Positions 52,426-61,920 are shown, counted from the first letter of the stretch. The stretch: 64,000 nucleotides of DNA from an uncultured bacterium (GCA_902788345.1 CADAJP010000010.1:782-64781); one strand, 5' to 3'. The notes: generated by a model from the letters alone, not told the origin. Program-made: numbers and translations.

Positions 52426-54699
52426 CTAAAATTCGTATTCCGGTATTATAAACACCTCGTTGTTTGCATCCTTTTCAACAAACTTCAGGTAATAATCCAT
52501 AGCCCTGTCTTTGCAGCTGTCATACAATTCCTGCGAAATCAGTTCTTTATGCTTTTGAGTTCGCTCACCGGAATAATTACCCAATATTCCTGCATATTTT
52601 TCGATATTTTCTTTATTTAATCCGCCGCCGTATGCCTTTGTTTTTGCATCAGTACCTGACGGTCTTATTTCTATATACTTGTCTGCAAATTCTAAATATG
52701 TACCATCACCGACAAATTTAACCGATTTTAAATTATCGAAATTTAATTCGGGAGAAAATTTATCGTTCAATATAGATTTTATATCATCAACAGAGATTTC
52801 TCCTTCTTTTAAAGCAATTGCCATAGAAAGGTAAAACACATCATTTTGGGTACGTTTTTGCTCTCCTGCAATTTTATCGGCTTTTAGTTTGTTTATATCC
52901 GGTTCAGATTCGTTATAATACGCAATATCAACTCTTGTATCAAATCTGCCTATTATATTGTTTTCTTCAAATACATTCTTCAGGTATTCCGAAAGATAAA
53001 TTTTATTATCAAGTTTTGCAACAAGAGAAGATGCGACAACAATAGCCTCTGTTGCACTCTTTTCACGCATTGCAACAGCACATCTGCCGTGCTTGGATTT
53101 TATTAAATCTTCCGTACCCATAATCATGCCGCCGGATTCTTCTCCGCCAAAAAGCAATCTTGGATTTACGCCCAAATTTATGGAATTACCCAAAACATCA
53201 TCTACAACAACTTCTTTTTGTGGATTATTTTTAAGCTGAAGCTCTACTTTCTTCATTATATTGGCAATTTCTTTGAACCCGACCGGAACATTAACAACTT
53301 TTACACCGTTTGATTTTGCCCATTCATCCCAGGAAAGAGCAGAGGCAGTTGTTTTTATCATAAATCTTGGGTTATTATTCCAAAGATTTTGAGATTTTAA
53401 CTGTTTTGCCCAAAAATCCATAAGCATAAGAAAAGCCTGATTTGCAGTGAAAACTGTCAAAACCCGCTCGTCAGACAATCTTACAAAATCAATACCGAGT
53501 TTTTTTAATTCATCAATTCTTTTGGCACTTTCTATCTGGGTAACCGTCAGCCTGTCATGATCAGGATCAGTAATCAAAACGACCGTACCTAAAGGATAAT
53601 TTTTTAATTTTTCACTATAACCGAGAGTTTCAATTACAGGAAAATACTTTGTACCATCCGTTTTTTTTGCAACAACCGTTGCATCAACGGAATAATCATA
53701 AAATGCCTTTTCGCCCTTTGGAGTATGGTCATATTTACCGATAGAATGGAAAAACGGATCTTCTTCCGTATTAAACCAGTCAAATTTATCCGCAATTCCG
53801 AGCTTTGAAAGCACCCTTGAAAGAGTTTTATAAGCTGAACCTCCGACACTTTCTATTAAAATTTTGTTATTATATGATTTAACCAAATCAAGATTAAAAT
53901 CTTTTGCCACTCCGGACTTTAAATATTCAACATACAAATCAACACCGTCATCAAGAGATTTCATAACACTTTCGTTAATTAAAGGATTGTCCTTTGCAGA
54001 AATTTTTATTTCATAAGACCCTTTTTCATTAACTTCATCAAAAATCTGCTGAATTTTATTTACAAATTCCATAGATTCTTCGGGTAAATACTGACTCCCC
54101 TGACAATTTAAGTCCTTTGTTGCATTTTTTACTGAAATACCATGGCTTGAAGTAATATATTCTCCGCCAAGTAAATCCAATTTAAAAGCAAGAAAAGATG
54201 CAAGCCATATAGGAATTGTTTTTCTCTGTGACGGCACAAGAGTTTCTATTCCGCATGAAGCCTGTATTCTTGCAATCGCATCCATAAATAATTGAGAATT
54301 ATAACGTACTTCGCACCCTGCAACCTTAACAATTCTTTTATTCGGATATTTTTCTTTTGCAACAAGAGCTTTCGCAAGAGTAGCAAGAACTATCCCGACT
54401 AAATTTATAGGGAATCTTGTATCCTGAGGGAATAATATATTCTGCGGCCCTCTTATACCGGCAGTTGATACTTTTGCCTCTTTAGAGTAATTTGCAAACC
54501 ATTCCTCTAAATTTAACCCGAGAGGATTTGTTTTTTCATCATAAGGTTTTAAATGTTCTTTTTTCAAAATAAAAGTAAACTCTCCATCATTTGAAAAATC
54601 CATCAAATCAAGATTTTTGATATAATCGGGAGTCTTATCATAAACACTTTTAAATAATTCATTTTCTAATTCATTTTCACTAACCTTTAAACCGGACAT
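52426..54699 (-). CDS. Alpha-D-phosphohexomutase family protein, extra long
   Basis: 757 residues, against about 450-580 for most phosphoglucomutases and phosphomannomutases. Family motifs in order: TAGIRG (79-84), catalytic-serine loop TSSHG (183-187) in place of TASHNP, metal loop ITDPDHDR, sugar loop FGGEESGG, and phosphate loop RPSGTDAKTKAYGGG. The Ser-Ser-His variant keeps a phosphorylatable Ser. The extra length is spread through domains I-II and IV. It interconverts 1- and 6-phosphates of hexoses, feeding glycan or glycogen synthesis. Precise substrate unknown. Confidence 0.88.
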   Translation of the reverse strand: MSGLKVSENELENELFKSVYDKTPDYIKNLDLMDFSNDGEFTFILKKEHLKPYDEKTNPLGLNLEEWFANYSKEAKVSTAGIRGPQNILFPQDTRFPINLVGIVLATLAKALVAKEKYPNKRIVKVAGCEVRYNSQLFMDAIARIQASCGIETLVPSQRKTIPIWLASFLAFKLDLLGGEYITSSHGISVKNATKDLNCQGSQYLPEESMEFVNKIQQIFDEVNEKGSYEIKISAKDNPLINESVMKSLDDGVDLYVEYLKSGVAKDFNLDLVKSYNNKILIESVGGSAYKTLSRVLSKLGIADKFDWFNTEEDPFFHSIGKYDHTPKGEKAFYDYSVDATVVAKKTDGTKYFPVIETLGYSEKLKNYPLGTVVLITDPDHDRLTVTQIESAKRIDELKKLGIDFVRLSDERVLTVFTANQAFLMLMDFWAKQLKSQNLWNNNPRFMIKTTASALSWDEWAKSNGVKVVNVPVGFKEIANIMKKVELQLKNNPQKEVVVDDVLGNSINLGVNPRLLFGGEESGGMIMGTEDLIKSKHGRCAVAMREKSATEAIVVASSLVAKLDNKIYLSEYLKNVFEENNIIGRFDTRVDIAYYNESEPDINKLKADKIAGEQKRTQNDVFYLSMAIALKEGEISVDDIKSILNDKFSPELNFDNLKSVKFVGDGTYLEFADKYIEIRPSGTDAKTKAYGGGLNKENIEKYAGILGNYSGERTQKHKELISQELYDSCKDRAMDYYLKFVEKDANNEVFIIPEYEF

Positions 54700-54769
54700 A
54701 CAAAACCTCTCTTAAAGCTACTACAAAACAATAATAACACTAAAAGCGTATTAAGAAAAATTGTAAAGA

Positions 54770-55414
54770 TTAGTTGATTTTATTTTTCAATTCTTCAATT
54801 TGGCGTTTCAAATCTTCTATATCAGCAGTAACAGGATCCGGTATTTTATTATGCATAAGGTTTCCGTCCTCGTCAACAGTAGCACGCTGAACTATACGCC
54901 CAGGAACACCGACAACTGTAGAGTGAGAAGGTACATCCTCTATTACAACCGAACCTGCACCTATTCTTACATAGTCTGCGATTATTATATCACCAAGAAC
55001 TTTTGCGCCCGCACCGATTATGACGTGATTACCTACAGTCGGATGTCTTTTGCCAAAATCTTTTCCCGTTCCGCCGAGAGTAACTTGCTGATAAACAAGT
55101 ACATCATCACCGATAATCGTAGTTTCACCGATAACAACACCTTCCCCGTGATCTATAAAAAATCTTCTGCCTATACTCGCAGCAGGGTGAATTTCTATAC
55201 CTGTGATAATTCTTGTAAAATACGAAATCATACGTGGAATCAAAGGAATATGCCATTTATAAAGTCTGTGTGCAAGACGATATGCAATCAGTGCATGCAA
55301 CCCCGGATAGCAAAAAATAACTTCAAATATATTCTTTGCAGCCGGATCATTATCATAAATTACTTTTATATCTTCATTTACTTTGGTTATACCGCGTTTT
55401 ATAACTTCAAACAT
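54770..55414 (-). CDS. cysE: Serine O-acetyltransferase
   Basis: 214 residues; first step of cysteine synthesis from serine and acetyl-CoA. The left-handed beta-helix is clear: GIEIHPAASIGRRFFIDHGEGVVIGETTIIGDDVLVYQQVTLGG, then KRHPTVGNHVIIGAGAKVLG and GAGSVV. His residues of DHGEGVVIG and KRHPT form the active site. A C-terminal helix (IEDLKRQIEELKNKIN) extends past the usual end. Two bases downstream of tyrS, so cotranscribed. Confidence 0.95.
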   Translation of the reverse strand: MFEVIKRGITKVNEDIKVIYDNDPAAKNIFEVIFCYPGLHALIAYRLAHRLYKWHIPLIPRMISYFTRIITGIEIHPAASIGRRFFIDHGEGVVIGETTIIGDDVLVYQQVTLGGTGKDFGKRHPTVGNHVIIGAGAKVLGDIIIADYVRIGAGSVVIEDVPSHSTVVGVPGRIVQRATVDEDGNLMHNKIPDPVTADIEDLKRQIEELKNKIN

Positions 55415-55416
55415 AA

Positions 55417-56640
55417 TTAATGTACCAATTTTGCAAATTTTCTCTTGCCTGCCTGCAAGATTACACTTTCATCAAATGAAATTGTATAACCCATATCGGC
55501 TATTTTTTCACCGTCAATTTTTACACCACCGCCCTGAATAAGACGTTTTGCTTCTCCTTTACTTGCAGTAAAACCAAGTTCAACGATTAAATCAAGTATC
55601 GATTTTCCGTTTTCAACTTTGACATCCTGAATATCCTCAGGAATACCTTTATTTGAAACTACATTTATAAATTCTTCCTGCGCCTTATCCGCACCGACTT
55701 TTCCGTGGTATTCTTCGGTAATCATATGAGCCAGCTGTAATTTTAAATTACGAGGATTAACGGAACCGTCTGCTATTTCTCTGTCGTAACGTTCTAAATC
55801 TTCTTTTGATGTATCAGTTAACAAGCTGAAATAACGGGTAATCATATTATCAGGAATACTCATCAATTTACCAAACATATCTTTGGCACTGTCAGTTAAA
55901 GAAATACAATGTTCCGGATAAGTTTTAGACATTTTAACAACACCGTCAGTACCTTCTAACAACGGTAAAAGAACAACCAACTGCGGATATTTTTTACCGT
56001 ATGCCGTTTGAATATCTCTGCCAAGGAGAGTATTAAATCTCTGGTCAGTCCCGCCTAATTCAATATCCGCATCTATGGCAACAGAATCGTATGCCTGCAT
56101 TAAAGGATAATAAAATTCAACAATAGAAATAGGTTTACCTTCTGCATAACGCTTTGCAAAGTCATCTCTTGTCATCATCTGGGCAACCGTAACTTTTCCC
56201 GCAAGAGCCAAAAGTTCTGTAAAACTCATAGGATGCAGCCAGTCAGCATTGTTTACGACTTCAGCCTTTGAAACATCCAAAACTTTTGACATCTGTTCAA
56301 AATATGTTTTAGCATTTTCTTCAACCTGTTCTTTAGTTAAAGCAGGTCTTGTTTCTGATTTGCCTGACGGATCACCTATCATTGCTGTTGCGCCGCCGAC
56401 AAGTAAAACAATTTTATGCCCCAAAGTCTGAAATTCTTTTAATTTACGCATTACAACAGTATGCCCTAAGTGTAAATCAGGTCTTGTCGGATCCATGCCA
56501 AGTTTTACACGCAACGGAGTATTTGTATCAGAAGCATGTTGCAATTTGTATGCAAGTTCTTCAACCCCTCCGGGCAACACTTCCGCATTACGCGCTATAT
56601 ATTTCGCCTGTTCTATAAATTCTTCTCTTAATTCTGTCAT
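55417..56640 (-). CDS. tyrS: Tyrosyl-tRNA synthetase
   Basis: 407 residues from MTELREEF (GGAG 7 nt upstream). Class I motifs: HLGH in PTRPDLHLGHTVV (HIGH-type) and KMSKT (KMSKS-type), with the tyrosine pocket YYPLMQAYDSVAIDADIELGGTDQ. The C-terminal S4 domain (ASKGEAKRLIQGGGVKIDGE) binds tRNA. The HLGH/KMSKT form is the TyrZ-like branch. In an operon with cysE. Confidence 0.95.
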   Translation of the reverse strand: MTELREEFIEQAKYIARNAEVLPGGVEELAYKLQHASDTNTPLRVKLGMDPTRPDLHLGHTVVMRKLKEFQTLGHKIVLLVGGATAMIGDPSGKSETRPALTKEQVEENAKTYFEQMSKVLDVSKAEVVNNADWLHPMSFTELLALAGKVTVAQMMTRDDFAKRYAEGKPISIVEFYYPLMQAYDSVAIDADIELGGTDQRFNTLLGRDIQTAYGKKYPQLVVLLPLLEGTDGVVKMSKTYPEHCISLTDSAKDMFGKLMSIPDNMITRYFSLLTDTSKEDLERYDREIADGSVNPRNLKLQLAHMITEEYHGKVGADKAQEEFINVVSNKGIPEDIQDVKVENGKSILDLIVELGFTASKGEAKRLIQGGGVKIDGEKIADMGYTISFDESVILQAGKRKFAKLVH

Positions 56641-56704
56641 TGATATCTCCAATCTCTTTTTAATAATTATAGCAAAAAATATTTTTATATGTTTTAATTC
56701 TTAC

Positions 56705-57292
56705 ATGGTTAATAATATAAATTTCACAGGATTAAGAAATATCGGGGGTATGTTTAATATCGAAATTAACGCAGACCCCAAAAATATTGCAGGTTATTTA
56801 AAACCGGTAGAAAGAAAATATATACTCGTAAAGCTGACTAACGATAAATCAGGAAACGATCTGGATAAATATGAACAAGCAATGGCTTTAGGCACTCCTG
56901 ATTTAGATAGATTTGAATTTTTACACGATAAAAGATACCTGAATATTTTTACGGAAAAACCATACCATTCAACATTGCCAACGAGAGTATTTCTGAACCT
57001 GAATAAACTGCCCGTTCAAAAAAACACTATGCCAATATTCGACTTTCTTGCACAAATAACAAGAAAAATAGCCAATAAACCTGATGCCGATTTTATTTAT
57101 GAAGACAAATTCCCGCTATGTGATGCCGGAGATTTATTCATAATGGGAGATACCAGAATTTCAGAAATATCAAGAAACCAAAGAGAATACATTGACAAAA
57201 CACTCAACATATATAATCCTAAAACGTCGAGAATTATTGCCAAATCCATAAATGACGGCATACAAGAACAAATGATTGATTATTTTTTATAA
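56705..57292 (+). CDS. Hypothetical protein with INFTG tag, 195 residues
   Basis: Unknown. MVNNINFTGLRNIGGMFN places INFTG at 5-9. No SD; TTTAAT at 56693-56698 lies about 6 nt before the ATG, so a leaderless mRNA is possible. The body is soluble and mixed alpha/beta (KYILVKLTNDKSGNDLDKYE; IFDFLAQITRKIANKPDADF). No signal peptide. It converges on yajQ with only 3 bases between the stops. Confidence 0.7.
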   Translation: MVNNINFTGLRNIGGMFNIEINADPKNIAGYLKPVERKYILVKLTNDKSGNDLDKYEQAMALGTPDLDRFEFLHDKRYLNIFTEKPYHSTLPTRVFLNLNKLPVQKNTMPIFDFLAQITRKIANKPDADFIYEDKFPLCDAGDLFIMGDTRISEISRNQREYIDKTLNIYNPKTSRIIAKSINDGIQEQMIDYFL

Positions 57293-57295
57293 ATC

Positions 57296-57796
57296 CTATC
57301 TGTAATTTGTAAACTGCAAAGGAGTATTGTAACTGTCTTCATTTTGTCTGATTAATTGAATTACAGCCTGCAAATCATCCTTACTTTTACCGGAAACTCT
57401 TATCTGTTCACCCTGAATGGATGCCTGAACTTTGAGTTTGGAGTTTTTAATATCAGAAGTTATTTTCTTTGCTAAATCCTGTGTTAAACCTTTTTTCAAG
57501 TTTACAACCTGACGAACATTGCCGCCAAGAGCATTTTCCATTTTTTGAGGGTCTAAAATTTTTAAACTCAGATTTCGTTTTGAAAATTTTGACTGTAAAA
57601 TATCATTGATATTACGAAGTTTCATTTCATCTTCAGTTGTTATGGTAATCGATTTACCTTCTTCAAGTTCAACTGTCGATTTTGAATTTTTAAAATCAAA
57701 ACGGGAAGCCAATTCTTTTTTCACCTGTTCAACAGCATTGACAACTTCCTGCTTATCATATTCTGAAACAATATCAAAACTACAATCCTTTGCCAT
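57296..57796 (-). CDS. yajQ: YajQ-family nucleotide-binding protein
   Basis: 166 residues. The two ferredoxin-like domains are evident: FDIVSEYDKQEVVNAVEQ, KELASRFDFKNSKSTVEL, GGNVRQVVNLKKGL, KKITSDIKNSKLKVQASIQGEQIRVSGKSKDDLQAVI. YajQ homologues bind c-di-GMP in Xanthomonas and Pseudomonas and GTP in E. coli. In this window it coexists with a degenerate HD-GYP protein. Confidence 0.93.
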   Translation of the reverse strand: MAKDCSFDIVSEYDKQEVVNAVEQVKKELASRFDFKNSKSTVELEEGKSITITTEDEMKLRNINDILQSKFSKRNLSLKILDPQKMENALGGNVRQVVNLKKGLTQDLAKKITSDIKNSKLKVQASIQGEQIRVSGKSKDDLQAVIQLIRQNEDSYNTPLQFTNYR

Positions 57797-57831
57797 ATAT
57801 AAACCCCTTTCAAAATTCGTTAAAAATCAGA

Positions 57832-58311
57832 TTAAATAGTGCCTACAACATACATATGGAAAACATACGCAAATAAAATACCATAAACAGCACCTACAAA
57901 AACCTCAAACGGAGTATGCCCAAGAAGTTCTTTCAATTTTCCGCCTACGGCTTTCAAATCATGATTATATATTTCTTCCATAACTTTATTTAAGCATGCA
58001 GCCGTTTTACCTGCGGCACGTCTTAAACCTGCAGCATCATACATTATTACAAGTGAATACCCCATAGCAACAGCAAAAGCAATAGAGTCAAAACCTTCTA
58101 AAATTCCAACCATTGTAGATAATCCCATTACACCGGCAGAATGTGTACTTGGCATACCACCTGTAGTAGTGAAAATTTTAAAATTTATTCTTCTTGTCTG
58201 AATAGTAAACAAAATAAATTTTATTATCTGACCGGTGAATGCTGCCAATAATCCGCTTGCTAAGGCTTCATATCCGTTATTTGCGATTGCTAATCTAAAA
58301 GTTTCTAACAT
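57832..58311 (-). CDS. Divergent PAP2 (DUF212) membrane protein
   Basis: 159 residues with four hydrophobic segments. GGMPSTHSAGV carries the Ser-Thr-His of PAP2-type phosphatases; the family (DUF212, YuiD-like) is found in Gram-positives, cyanobacteria and plants. A role in lipid-phosphate hydrolysis is assumed but not established. One-base stop/start overlap with ispA. Confidence 0.88.
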   Translation of the reverse strand: MLETFRLAIANNGYEALASGLLAAFTGQIIKFILFTIQTRRINFKIFTTTGGMPSTHSAGVMGLSTMVGILEGFDSIAFAVAMGYSLVIMYDAAGLRRAAGKTAACLNKVMEEIYNHDLKAVGGKLKELLGHTPFEVFVGAVYGILFAYVFHMYVVGTI

Positions 58312-59186
58312 TAAATACCTGCTCTCTTTCTTATCTGCATAATTATATCATTTATCATATCGGATTTTAAATTATGCCTGTTCATTATAGCACAACAATC
58401 ATCAAGCAGGCAAACCAGTTTACATTTTGCTTTTTCCAAGCCATATAAAGACACATAGGTCAGCTTACCCTCCTGTTTATCTTTACCGATAGTTTTTCCC
58501 ATTTCCTCAAAGGTTGAAATTTCATCCAAAATATCATCACAAATCTGAAAAGCCAAACCAAATTTTTCCGCAAAATCAGTTATTAAAGCCAAATTTTCAT
58601 CTGAAGCATCGGCAATTATTGCGCCGGTTCGCATAGAAAGCTTGAATAAGTCTGAAGTTTTGTGAATATGCAGATATTCAAGTGTTTTTTCTTTATTTTT
58701 AACATCCGCAGATTGCTCACTTTCAATATCTACAACCTGACCTGCAATTACTCCGCGAGCTCCTGCATATTTAAAATATTCATTCAAAACCCTTATTAAA
58801 GTTGACGCAGGCAGATTATTCGAATATTTTACAATAACTTCAGGTGCATAAGTTAACAATGCATCCCCGCTCAAAACCGCAATTGCTTCACCGAAAACTT
58901 TGTGATTAGAAGGCTTGCCCCTGCGAAAATCATCATTATCCATACACGGCAAATCATCATGAATTAAAGTCTGGGCATGAAGCATTTCAATTGCACATGC
59001 AGTGGGGATAGCATCTTCAATCTCTCCGCCAAACAATCTGCAGGTTTCCAAACATAAAACAGGACGCAGTCTTTTGCCCGGTAAAGTAACCGTATATTTC
59101 ATTGATTTAAACAGGCTTTCGGGTTTTTCAGCCTGTAAATACTCATCTAATTTTTCATTTACCAATTGGATATAATTATTCATCAT
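58311..59186 (-). CDS. ispA: Short-chain isoprenyl (farnesyl/geranylgeranyl) diphosphate synthase
   Basis: About 291 residues. The first Asp-rich motif DDLPCMDNDDFRRG has the two-residue insertion of bacterial FPP synthases, and the second is FQICDDILDE. GKRLRPVLCL and HKTSDLF are present. Four in-frame ATGs lie within 15 bases; the one at 59184-59186 has the best SD spacing. It overlaps the end of rsgA. Makes C15/C20 precursors for the long-chain synthase at 22.4 kb. Confidence 0.92.
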   Translation of the reverse strand: MMNNYIQLVNEKLDEYLQAEKPESLFKSMKYTVTLPGKRLRPVLCLETCRLFGGEIEDAIPTACAIEMLHAQTLIHDDLPCMDNDDFRRGKPSNHKVFGEAIAVLSGDALLTYAPEVIVKYSNNLPASTLIRVLNEYFKYAGARGVIAGQVVDIESEQSADVKNKEKTLEYLHIHKTSDLFKLSMRTGAIIADASDENLALITDFAEKFGLAFQICDDILDEISTFEEMGKTIGKDKQEGKLTYVSLYGLEKAKCKLVCLLDDCCAIMNRHNLKSDMINDIIMQIRKRAGI

Positions 59187-60171
59187 TTTCATCATATTCC
59201 TTATAAATACGCTGTTTTTGGGTATTTCTTGCACCCATACGTTTTTTTTCACTTATTTTTACTATCATTTTATCATTATGAAATTTGTTATGAGTTTCTC
59301 TTTTTACCCCTGAATACTTGACCTTTTCCTTATATTCAAAAGCCTCCGTTATAAATGCCAGATAACTTTCATATCTTGTTGCATCAATTTCCTCAAGATG
59401 TTTTAATACTTCACACCCTGTTTCATTTATATGCAGACAATCCGAATACTTACATTGATTTTTATATTGGCGGATTTCATCAAACAACCTGTCCACATCC
59501 TTTGGTAAAATAAAATCAAATTTTACATTACTAAACCCCGGAGTATCAATAATACCCGTATTTTCATCAAGCTCAATTATTTCACAATGGCGGGTTGTAT
59601 GAGTTCCACGGTTTAATTTATCACTTACGGATTTTGTTTTAAGGTTGACATTTGGGTTTAGCGCGTTAATAAGACTGGATTTTCCGACTCCGGAATTACC
59701 GCACAACGCAGAAACTTTACCCTTTAACAGTTTTGCAAAATATTCTATACCGATTTTTTTTAGGGCAGATGTGAACACAATTTCGTACCCCAAGGGTTTG
59801 TATATATTTTCTATTCTATCGGTTAAATCAGCCTCAAACTCCAAATCTTCCTTATTAAAACCCAATATAACAGGAATATCATAATATTTGGCAAGAGAAA
59901 TATAACGATTTAACTGCAAGAAATCAAGCTCAGGCTCTTTCAATGCCGAAACAACTACAATCTGATCAACATTCGCAACTGCAGGACGTTTAATATATGT
60001 TTTTCTCGGCAGAATTTTAGTAATTACATTATTTTCAAATTCAACAAAATCACCTGTAACAACAGACACTTTTTGTTTTTTTAAAACTTCACGAATTTTG
60101 CATACATAAAGCTGTACGCCACTTTTCACATAATAGGAATCTGAATAGATTTTATATATTTGCCCTTGCAT
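59176..60171 (-). CDS. rsgA: Ribosome small-subunit GTPase RsgA
   Basis: 331 residues; late 30S maturation factor. N-terminal OB domain, then the circularly permuted GTPase: G4 GFNKEDL (about 106), G1 GNSGVGKSSL (about 160), G3 DTPGF (about 211). The zinc knuckle has CKYSDCLHINETGC. The C-terminus is basic with KKRMGARNTQKQ. It heads the rsgA-ispA-DUF212 overlap chain. Confidence 0.95.
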   Translation of the reverse strand: MQGQIYKIYSDSYYVKSGVQLYVCKIREVLKKQKVSVVTGDFVEFENNVITKILPRKTYIKRPAVANVDQIVVVSALKEPELDFLQLNRYISLAKYYDIPVILGFNKEDLEFEADLTDRIENIYKPLGYEIVFTSALKKIGIEYFAKLLKGKVSALCGNSGVGKSSLINALNPNVNLKTKSVSDKLNRGTHTTRHCEIIELDENTGIIDTPGFSNVKFDFILPKDVDRLFDEIRQYKNQCKYSDCLHINETGCEVLKHLEEIDATRYESYLAFITEAFEYKEKVKYSGVKRETHNKFHNDKMIVKISEKKRMGARNTQKQRIYKEYDENDE

Positions 60172-60210
60172 AGAAAAATTCTACTAAAAAAATGCAAAAA
60201 AATCACACCT

Positions 60211-60909
60211 TTAAATATTGAGTTTATAACCGCCGCCATAGATTGTTTCAATATACTTTTTGCCGTTTGCGATTTTATCAATCTTGGAACGCAAATGACG
60301 AATATGCACCCTTATGGTTTCAATGTCATCATCCGGAGAATACCCCCAAATATCTTTGAGTAATTTTGCGGAAGAAACCATATTGCCATGGTTTTGGAAA
60401 AGTAAATTGAATATTTCAAATTCGATAGGAGTTAATTTTGCCTGTTTTTCCCCGATTCTTACACTGTATTGTTCAGGTAGGAGGGTTATTTCCCCTAAAG
60501 TTTGAAGTTCTCTGGTAGAAGCTGATTCCGGAATTTGATGAGTACGTTTTAACAACGCCCTGACTCTCATCAGTAATTCTTCCACCTCGAAAGGTTTTAC
60601 AAGATAATCATCCACACCTATATTAAAGCCGTTTGCCTTATCATCAAGCTGGGACAACGCCGTGAGCATAATTATCGGGATATTTTTTGTTTGCGGATTT
60701 TCTCGTATTCTTTTTGCGACCGTAAAACCGTCAACTTCAGGCATCATAACATCTAATACAACAAGTGACGGCAGCTCTTGTTTTGCGAGTGCAAAAGCTT
60801 TTATACCATCATAAGCCTGAACAACTTTATATCCGGCGAGCTCTAAATTTATCTTTATCAGTTCATTTATTGATGCATCATCATCAACTACTAAAATCTT
60901 ATTATCCAT
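60211..60909 (-). CDS. OmpR/PhoB-type response regulator (orphan)
   Basis: 232 residues from MDNKILVV. Receiver domain: acidic pocket VVDDD, phospho-acceptor Asp in LVVLDVMMPEVDG (about 54), Thr in MLTAL and Lys in YLVKPFE. Winged-helix DNA-binding domain: LTPIEFEIFNLLF, RVHIRHLRSKI, YIETIYGGGYKL. It resembles RpaB-like regulators of cyanobacteria. No histidine kinase gene is adjacent, so its partner lies elsewhere. Confidence 0.92.
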   Translation of the reverse strand: MDNKILVVDDDASINELIKINLELAGYKVVQAYDGIKAFALAKQELPSLVVLDVMMPEVDGFTVAKRIRENPQTKNIPIIMLTALSQLDDKANGFNIGVDDYLVKPFEVEELLMRVRALLKRTHQIPESASTRELQTLGEITLLPEQYSVRIGEKQAKLTPIEFEIFNLLFQNHGNMVSSAKLLKDIWGYSPDDDIETIRVHIRHLRSKIDKIANGKKYIETIYGGGYKLNI

Positions 60910-61112
60910 AACCAAATTTTAATACAAACATAAATGCAGCTATTGTCTAATTAATAAAACTTAATATTTTCAATATTCTAAAAAGCAACACTATCGGTCA
61001 ATATAGAACAAGCCTTATTTTTTTGATAAAAAAAACTGTCAAAAAAAATTTTTTTATACTATTATTTTATAGTTGTAAAATATACATTTATTTTATAAGG
61101 AGAAAAGATAAA

Positions 61113-61574
61113 TTGGCAACAGATTATTCACCTTTAGAAGTATTCAATGAAAATGAAAACTTAGACGAAATTCATCTTGGACGTCATGTGCTTGCTGAAT
61201 TTTTTGAATGTGACCCTAATACACTAAATAATATAGATAAAGTTGAAAAATATATGATGGAAGCAGCATTAGAATGCGGAGCAACTATCGTTCAAAAATG
61301 TTTCCATATGTTTAGTCCATACGGTGTTTCAGGTGTAGTTATTATTTCTGAAAGTCATTTGGCAATTCACACCTGGCCGGAACTCGGATATGCCGCAGTT
61401 GATTTATTTACATGCGGTTCAAAGTGTGACCCTAAAGTTGCATACGAATTTTTAAAAGATAAATTCCACTCAAAAAATGCAAGCTTTACAGAGCTTAAAA
61501 GAGGAATTATCACCCGCAACTCAATGAAGGTTGTAGAAAAACCATTTGAAGTAATGGAACAAATCGCAAACTAA
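61113..61574 (+). CDS. speD: S-adenosylmethionine decarboxylase proenzyme
   Basis: 153 residues starting at TTG (61113-61115), with AAGGAG 10 nt upstream; no closer ATG exists. Pyruvoyl enzyme of polyamine synthesis: self-cleavage is expected at Glu-Ser of ISESHLAIHTWPE, and the catalytic Cys/His lie in VDLFTCGSKCDP and the HTWPE loop. The N-terminal LGRHVLAEFFECD fits the SpeH class. The leader upstream is extremely A/T-rich. It supplies aminopropyl donor for spermidine; speE is not seen. Confidence 0.92.
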   Translation: MATDYSPLEVFNENENLDEIHLGRHVLAEFFECDPNTLNNIDKVEKYMMEAALECGATIVQKCFHMFSPYGVSGVVIISESHLAIHTWPELGYAAVDLFTCGSKCDPKVAYEFLKDKFHSKNASFTELKRGIITRNSMKVVEKPFEVMEQIAN

Positions 61575-61605
61575 TTAAATAGCAAAAAATATTTTTACAC
61601 GTTTT

Positions 61606-61650
61606 AAATAGGTTGACAAGAGAGAAAGATATTAACTTGTCGACCTATTT
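61606..61650 (+). terminator. Stem-loop after speD
   Basis: AAATAGGTTGACAAG (61606-61620) and CTTGTCGACCTATTT (61636-61650) form a 15-bp stem with one wobble and a 15-nt loop, then TATAC. Probably the speD terminator. Confidence 0.65.
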
Positions 61651-61696
61651 TATACAGACAATCAACAGATATAACAGAATAAAGGAGAAAAATAAA

Positions 61697-61894
61697 ATGA
61701 CAATTAATGCACTAGCCCCAAAAGCACCTACAATTAAGAGAAAAAATTACGATGTAATACAAACATTAATGAGAGCAAGAAGCCCTCGTAAATATTTGAA
61801 TGAAGCAACACATCTTACATTTAAACCTGAAAAAGAAGTAGAATACTTCAGTCCGTTCGCAACAACAGGAAAGGTTTTTAATAAAAAAGCTTAA
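61697..61894 (+). CDS. Small basic protein, 65 residues
   Basis: Unknown. The ATG at 61697 has AAAGGAG 8-9 nt upstream. MTINALAPKAPTIKRKNYDV and MRARSPRKYLNEATHLT show a basic, Pro-containing chain without signal peptide. A very strong terminator follows. It is close to, but separate from, speD because of the stem-loop between them. Confidence 0.65.
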   Translation: MTINALAPKAPTIKRKNYDVIQTLMRARSPRKYLNEATHLTFKPEKEVEYFSPFATTGKVFNKKA

Positions 61895-61920
61895 ATATTT
61901 ATTCAAATCGCAACACATAT

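Noticed and set aside
54800-55420. 206-codon open frame opposite cysE
   Set aside because: It lies fully antisense to a complete cysE; its Tyr/Asn-rich composition is what the complement of that gene would give.
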